Source of the DNA: GWE2-42-39 sp034003625
GTDB lineage: Bacteria; Bacteroidota; Bacteroidia; Bacteroidales; Prolixibacteraceae
DNA length: 64,000 nucleotides
Direction: 5' to 3'
Assembly: GCA_034003625.1 (NCBI GenBank)
Contig: JAVEYG010000001.1
Location: 186,001-250,000, forward strand
Positions 60,302 through 64,000 of the stretch are shown in pieces. Each line of letters begins with the position of its first letter. The first letter of the stretch is position 1. The position numbers and the translations under genes were made by a program. Under the pieces are notes generated by a model that saw nothing but the letters and a program-made list of their open reading frames with translations, did not search any database and was not told where the DNA came from.

Positions 60302-62410
60302 TTATTTGCTCACTTTAATTTCAAAAAGCTCACCTGAGTAAGGGCCGTCAAGGGTCAGGTCAAACCCGTTTTCCTTTAGTTGTTTCCCGTTTAAGCGGGT
60401 TACTGTTTCCCCCTCCATCGATCTCACCTCATACATCTTTCCCGGATCCAGGTAGCTGATCGTGACTTTTCGTGTTGTTTCCGGGGACCCGTGCCTGAAA
60501 ACCGCGACGATCCCGCCATTCTTCGTGTCGGTGTTAATCCGCTGAAATCCGTCCCAAAGGCCTTCCGCCGGTTCGTCGTATCCCCGCAAATCCTGGCGAT
60601 AGCTCATGATGTCATAATTGTTTTGCATCGCCTGAAGCCAACTGGCATACCGCCGGTATTTCTTCAGGACGTCTTCCGGTAGTTGCCGCGTATCGCCCAG
60701 CATGATAGGCAAAGCGCCTGTCAGCGACTTAAAGTGGTTTTCCCAGCCTTTGTCGTCCATCCGGGGGTTACCGATCACCAGGGCGGTCGAGGGGATGGCG
60801 GGGGAGCGCCACCAGGCCATGTTCCGGATGCGCAGGTCATATTTTTCGTCCGGCGCCACAAAGTTCGACAGCCAGTTTCCTTCCGCGTGTTTGAGCATGG
60901 CATAATCGATGAGTTGCAGACCGCCCATGGTTTCGAAGGTGCAATCGATAAAAAGGGCGGGAAACTGTCGGTGAAGTTCGTCAAAAAGTTTCCACATGGG
61001 TTCGTAGTTGGTGTACAGCGATTCATGATGGTCTTTATGACCCGGGTGACCGGTCGCGTAGCATCCTGATATTGAAGGGTCGAAACGGTAAGGACTGGTC
61101 ACCACAGAAAAGTCAAGCTTCAGGTATTCCAGTCCATAATCCGAAATGAGTCTCACCAGGACGTCTTTGATGTATTTTTCCCAGCCGGTGCCGAAACAGG
61201 CGGTATACATGCCCGGGTGTTCCGTCAGCAGGCAAACAGGCTTCCCGCTCTTATCCTTCACGAACCATTCCGGATGTTGCCCGTAGATTTTGCTGTCGGG
61301 AGTGGCAGTGCCTATGCTGACCCATAGTCCCGGTTTCATGCCCAGCGATTTAATGTAATCCATCACAGGCCTGAGGCCGCGCGGGAATTTTGTCTCGTCA
61401 ATGCCCCAGTCGCCGTAACGGTCCTGCCAGCCATCGTCGATTACGAATTCTTTTACTCCGGCGTCAGCCGCCGCTTTGGCCAGTTCCATGACCAATTGTT
61501 CGTTAATCTGGTGGCCAAAAGGATGCCAGGTATTGTAAACGAATGTCGGCTTTTCTTTCAGTTCCGAAAGACGGATACCCATGTGTTTACGGACAAAATC
61601 AGGCACAGCCGTATTCAGGATTTCTACCGGGTCTGTACAGTTGTTGTAAACGATGGTGAAAACTTGGGGGGTTTCGAACTCCTCGCCGGGCTTTATCCAT
61701 TTCCGAAAAGGAAAAACTGCGTTTTTATGGGTCAATCCGCTGGTAATTTCAGGGGCTCCCCAGAATACCGATGTCCGCTTCATCACTCCTGCCGCTTCAT
61801 TGCCGATCACGATCCCGGCATCCCAGTCCATGTTATGGATCATCAACAGGGCGTCCTGCATGTTCCCTTCGTAAGGACCGATCGCTTTCCGGCGTCCGTA
61901 ATCGTGGTAAATCCAGCTAAACGTGGTTGCCTCGGGAACGATATTCAGTTTTTCCACGTCAACCGATTCCAGGGCAACTTCTGCCTTGTCCAGGTTTTTT
62001 ACCACCAGGCTTTTGCGGATAACCGGGAGATCGGGGTAAAGCAGGAATTTAAGCGTAAGCTCCACCTTTCCGTCACCGCTCGTTAAAGTAACCGCGGCTC
62101 CGTCGCCCTGAAGCGGGTCGCGGATGGCCTTTACATCAACCAGGTTCCAGAATCCTGTCCCGGAATACGTCACCCCACTGACTTCGAACTGAAAGTCGGC
62201 GCTTGAAGGCTGAAAATACCCGAACCCGCCATTTACCGGTTTGTAGGATGTGGTCAGAAAGCTCCCCCCGGAAGCGGGTAAACTGATAGTCCGCTCAACA
62301 ATCCCGTTGTCAAGGATCACTCGGGTGTCGCTCCAACGGGCAAACGGGGCTGAATTCGCCGAAACTGAAAGGACAAGGCAAAGCCCCGTCATCCATCCTG
62401 ATAACTTCAT
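60302..62410 (-). CDS. GH36-like alpha-galactosidase, secreted
   Basis: 702 residues with signal peptide (MKLSGWMTGLCLVLSVSANS). N-terminal beta-supersandwich, then a barrel: VYNTWHPFGHQINEQL, EFVIDDGWQDRYGDWGID, MKPGLWVSIGTA and LEYLKLDFSV with the nucleophile Asp (about 432). C-terminal beta domain with YLDPGKMYEVRSMEGE. Typical for GH36 (melibiase) though the family branch is not certain. It is preceded by a 170-bp gap with a strong hairpin and short repeats, so it may have its own promoter. Confidence 0.85.
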   Translation of the reverse strand: MKLSGWMTGLCLVLSVSANSAPFARWSDTRVILDNGIVERTISLPASGGSFLTTSYKPVNGGFGYFQPSSADFQFEVSGVTYSGTGFWNLVDVKAIRDPLQGDGAAVTLTSGDGKVELTLKFLLYPDLPVIRKSLVVKNLDKAEVALESVDVEKLNIVPEATTFSWIYHDYGRRKAIGPYEGNMQDALLMIHNMDWDAGIVIGNEAAGVMKRTSVFWGAPEITSGLTHKNAVFPFRKWIKPGEEFETPQVFTIVYNNCTDPVEILNTAVPDFVRKHMGIRLSELKEKPTFVYNTWHPFGHQINEQLVMELAKAAADAGVKEFVIDDGWQDRYGDWGIDETKFPRGLRPVMDYIKSLGMKPGLWVSIGTATPDSKIYGQHPEWFVKDKSGKPVCLLTEHPGMYTACFGTGWEKYIKDVLVRLISDYGLEYLKLDFSVVTSPYRFDPSISGCYATGHPGHKDHHESLYTNYEPMWKLFDELHRQFPALFIDCTFETMGGLQLIDYAMLKHAEGNWLSNFVAPDEKYDLRIRNMAWWRSPAIPSTALVIGNPRMDDKGWENHFKSLTGALPIMLGDTRQLPEDVLKKYRRYASWLQAMQNNYDIMSYRQDLRGYDEPAEGLWDGFQRINTDTKNGGIVAVFRHGSPETTRKVTISYLDPGKMYEVRSMEGETVTRLNGKQLKENGFDLTLDGPYSGELFEIKVSK

Positions 62411-62460
62411 CGATGTCTGTTTTTTGAAGATAACACTAAAATATGATGCTTCTTAAAATG

Positions 62461-62495
62461 CCTGCCATCCGGGGAACGTTCCGCCAGATGGCAGG
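62461..62495 (-). terminator. Hairpin, likely terminator of the lipoprotein transcript
   Basis: CCTGCCATC (62461-62469) and GATGGCAGG (62487-62495) form a 9-bp perfect stem, extended inward by CGG and CCA. On the minus strand it is followed by CATTTTAAG, a short T-run. It lies after the stop of the lipoprotein gene (62580) and before the GH36-like gene. The loop contains GGAACGTTCC, the core also found in the LacI palindrome. Confidence 0.5.
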
Positions 62496-62531
62496 CAGTA
62501 GTAAATTAATCAGATGCACTTATTGAACAAT

Positions 62532-62569
62532 CAATCATCAATAATCAATCATCAATAATCAATAATAAT
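62532..62569. repeat. Short tandem repeat, 14-bp unit
   Basis: CAATCATCAATAAT occurs at 62532-62545 and 62546-62559, followed by a partial third copy (CAATAATAAT). A simple AT-rich repeat just after the lipoprotein gene stop. Possibly a slippage-prone spacer; no function seen. Confidence 0.6.
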
Positions 62570-62579
62570 TCCGAAGGCG

Positions 62580-63833
62580 TTAGTCCGTATCCAGGCTGCC
62601 GTACACCGTGATTTCACCCAACTGTGCGAAAAAGACATTACCCTGTGTGGCGACATATTTGAAGTACCGTGCACGCGGAGAAGCAGTCATGGGGAAGACC
62701 TGACCCGCGTCAGTGGTTAAATCGAACGGATAAGTCCCCTGATCTTCCCATGTTTTGCCGTCCATGCTCGTCAGGAACTGATGTTCAGTCTGCCCGGAGC
62801 TATTACCCTGTCTGCGGAAGCACTCAAACCTGTCGATTGTGATCGGCTGGCCCATATCGATGATAAACCAGTGCGGGTAAGGCGGCTGCGCGGACATCCA
62901 CTGAGTGACCCAGAACGTGTTGACATCATCGTCAAAGACGTTTTTGACCGGGAAGCCCCATTCGTCGTCCTGGCTGTCGTAAGCGACCACCTTCCACTTT
63001 GATTTGCTGATCTTGCTGATCTGGGGCACGGGAATCTCAACCGTTTTTGCCGCTTCATCGCCCACCAGTCCTTTCGCCTTAAGGGTAACCATGTACTTTC
63101 CCCGGCCTGGGAACGTATGCACCGGCGACTCTTCGGTCGATTTGCTGCCGTCGCCGAAATCCCATGTGTAGGAAACAGCATAGGAGGAAGTGTTAGTGAA
63201 GCTGAGTTCTTTCCAGGTATCCCCTACCTTATAGGAAAAGTCGGGCACGGGCAAAAACATCTTTGTATCGATCACCACCACCGTCGTGCTGAGCGTGTCT
63301 TTCCTTTGTTCGCTTGAAATACCGATTCCAACTGCCAGTTTTTTATCGGGCGCCTTCGATCGTAGAAAGTCGATATCGACAGCCAAAACAAAACCAGCGT
63401 AATCTTTCCCGTCCCCAATCTCGACCGTTTGGTCGACTGTATACTTGGCGGAGGGCAGAATTTCGGCATCTTCCAGATCGCCTGCCTCTATAAGCCTGGA
63501 AACCGTGTCGGTATTCACCGCAATGTCTACCTTAACCGCTCCCTTTTTATCAATACCTCCACGAAAAGCGGCTAAAGGAACATTGAATTTCCTGGTCTCC
63601 AGGTCAACCGTGTAGCGGTAAGGCTGTCCCTCCGTCGGCGTGTCGCCGACCCGTTTGGTTATCTTGTCGATCATGTAAATGCCGTCGTCATAAGCGGTCG
63701 GCATATAGATCTTTTGTTCCGGGTAATCCGCACTCCTGATGTCGGTCTCAAAGTCATTGCAGGAGGTAAAAATTACCGAAAATACTGCTGTCAGGATGAG
63801 TAATTCAGCGCAATTTCTTATTGTCTTTTTCAT
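62580..63833 (-). CDS. SusE/F-position lipoprotein: DUF1735-like, PKD and discoidin-like domains
   Basis: 417 residues. Lipoprotein signal with FTSCND (Cys about 25). N-terminal DUF1735-like beta domain (about 40-200), then a PKD domain with YTWDFGDGSKSTEESPVHTF (about 220-235), then a C-terminal F5/8-type (discoidin-like) domain beginning WKVVAYDSQDDEWGF and including NVFDDDVNTFWVTQW and GQPITIDRFECFRR. It should sit on the cell surface and bind the target glycan next to the SusC/D pair. It comes directly after the SusD gene, the usual order. Confidence 0.8.
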   Translation of the reverse strand: MKKTIRNCAELLILTAVFSVIFTSCNDFETDIRSADYPEQKIYMPTAYDDGIYMIDKITKRVGDTPTEGQPYRYTVDLETRKFNVPLAAFRGGIDKKGAVKVDIAVNTDTVSRLIEAGDLEDAEILPSAKYTVDQTVEIGDGKDYAGFVLAVDIDFLRSKAPDKKLAVGIGISSEQRKDTLSTTVVVIDTKMFLPVPDFSYKVGDTWKELSFTNTSSYAVSYTWDFGDGSKSTEESPVHTFPGRGKYMVTLKAKGLVGDEAAKTVEIPVPQISKISKSKWKVVAYDSQDDEWGFPVKNVFDDDVNTFWVTQWMSAQPPYPHWFIIDMGQPITIDRFECFRRQGNSSGQTEHQFLTSMDGKTWEDQGTYPFDLTTDAGQVFPMTASPRARYFKYVATQGNVFFAQLGEITVYGSLDTD

Positions 63834-63896
63834 TTTTTTTCACACTTAATTAGATTCACAAAAAGCAACGGGTATATTTTTCATAAGCCGTAATCG

Positions 63897-64000
63897 TTAT
63901 TTCCACAGGGGGTTTTGGACCAAACCACCTGCTATAAAGATCTCGCTTTGAGGTATCGGGTAGAAATACATCTCGGGTGCAAATGCACGGTTCTCCACGG
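63897..64000 (-). CDS. SusD/RagB-family protein, C-terminal end only
   Basis: The last 33 codons of a gene cut off by the window edge: ENRAFAPEMYFYPIPQSEIF, then VQNPLWK and a stop at 63897-63899. The MYFYPIPQSEI...NPLW ending is the classic C-terminus of SusD-family glycan-binding lipoproteins. A SusC-type TonB-dependent transporter would be expected just outside the window on the right. This shows that the locus is a PUL. Confidence 0.9.
   Translation of the reverse strand, partial: VENRAFAPEMYFYPIPQSEIFIAGGLVQNPLWK

Overview
The window looks like part of a Bacteroidota chromosome or large contig. It is not assigned to a genus. The reasons are a SusD-type C-terminus at the right edge, a PUL-style run of secreted glycosidases with signal peptides or lipoboxes, a DUF4134 (TraE-like)/DUF1896/methylase-helicase block typical of Bacteroidetes conjugative transposons, and promoters with the Bacteroidetes -7 form TAnnTTTG. 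Every gene that can be supported lies on the minus strand, so transcription runs from right to left. No tRNA, rRNA, CRISPR array or complete insertion sequence was seen.

Region 1 (1-8850) is one end of an integrative conjugative element. It holds a giant N6-methylase/SNF2 helicase (cut by the window edge), a DUF1896 protein, a TraE-like DUF4134 protein and a small membrane-anchored protein. Next comes a decayed AAA-ATPase/partner pair, then a lipoprotein, a 402-residue protein of unknown function and a probable 48-codon gene.

Region 2 (8850-14860) runs ROK kinase, creatininase-like hydrolase, KDPG-type aldolase, then a tight four-gene corrinoid methyl-transfer cassette: corrinoid protein, UroD-type methyltransferase fused to a thioredoxin domain, CobW GTPase and MetH-type reactivation protein.

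Region 3 (15060-21260) is a LacI-headed operon: LacI regulator, RhaT-like symporter, UroD-family protein, SIS protein, SDR and FAD-dependent oxidoreductase. A perfect 22-bp palindrome sits directly after its -7 box, and its 16-bp core recurs inside the symporter gene.

Region 4 (21419-25900) runs enolase-superfamily dehydratase, SDR, SMP-30 lactonase and a membrane protein. With the aldolase and kinase of region 2 this supplies the enzyme types of an oxidative sugar route (dehydrogenase, lactonase, dehydratase, kinase, aldolase).

Region 5 (25906-64000) is a large glycan-utilisation locus. It contains four large paralogous putative glycosidases, GH31, GH27, GH36-like, GH109-like and GH2 enzymes, further unassigned secreted TIM-barrel-like enzymes, two MFS sugar porters, four intact UroD-family proteins and one UroD remnant. 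The surface-binding side (SusD, and a DUF1735/PKD/discoidin-like lipoprotein) is at the right edge.

The unusual point is the mixture. Six intact UroD-fold proteins, one in nearly every operon, sit with a single complete corrinoid carrier and reactivation cassette among glycosidases and sugar-oxidation genes. Three transcription units (two glycosidase/UroD/transporter operons and the dehydratase operon) share a gap-free 68-bp promoter alignment. My inference is a co-regulated system that degrades a glycan and removes methyl groups from its sugars by corrinoid chemistry. The sequence does not prove the substrate or the methyl acceptor.
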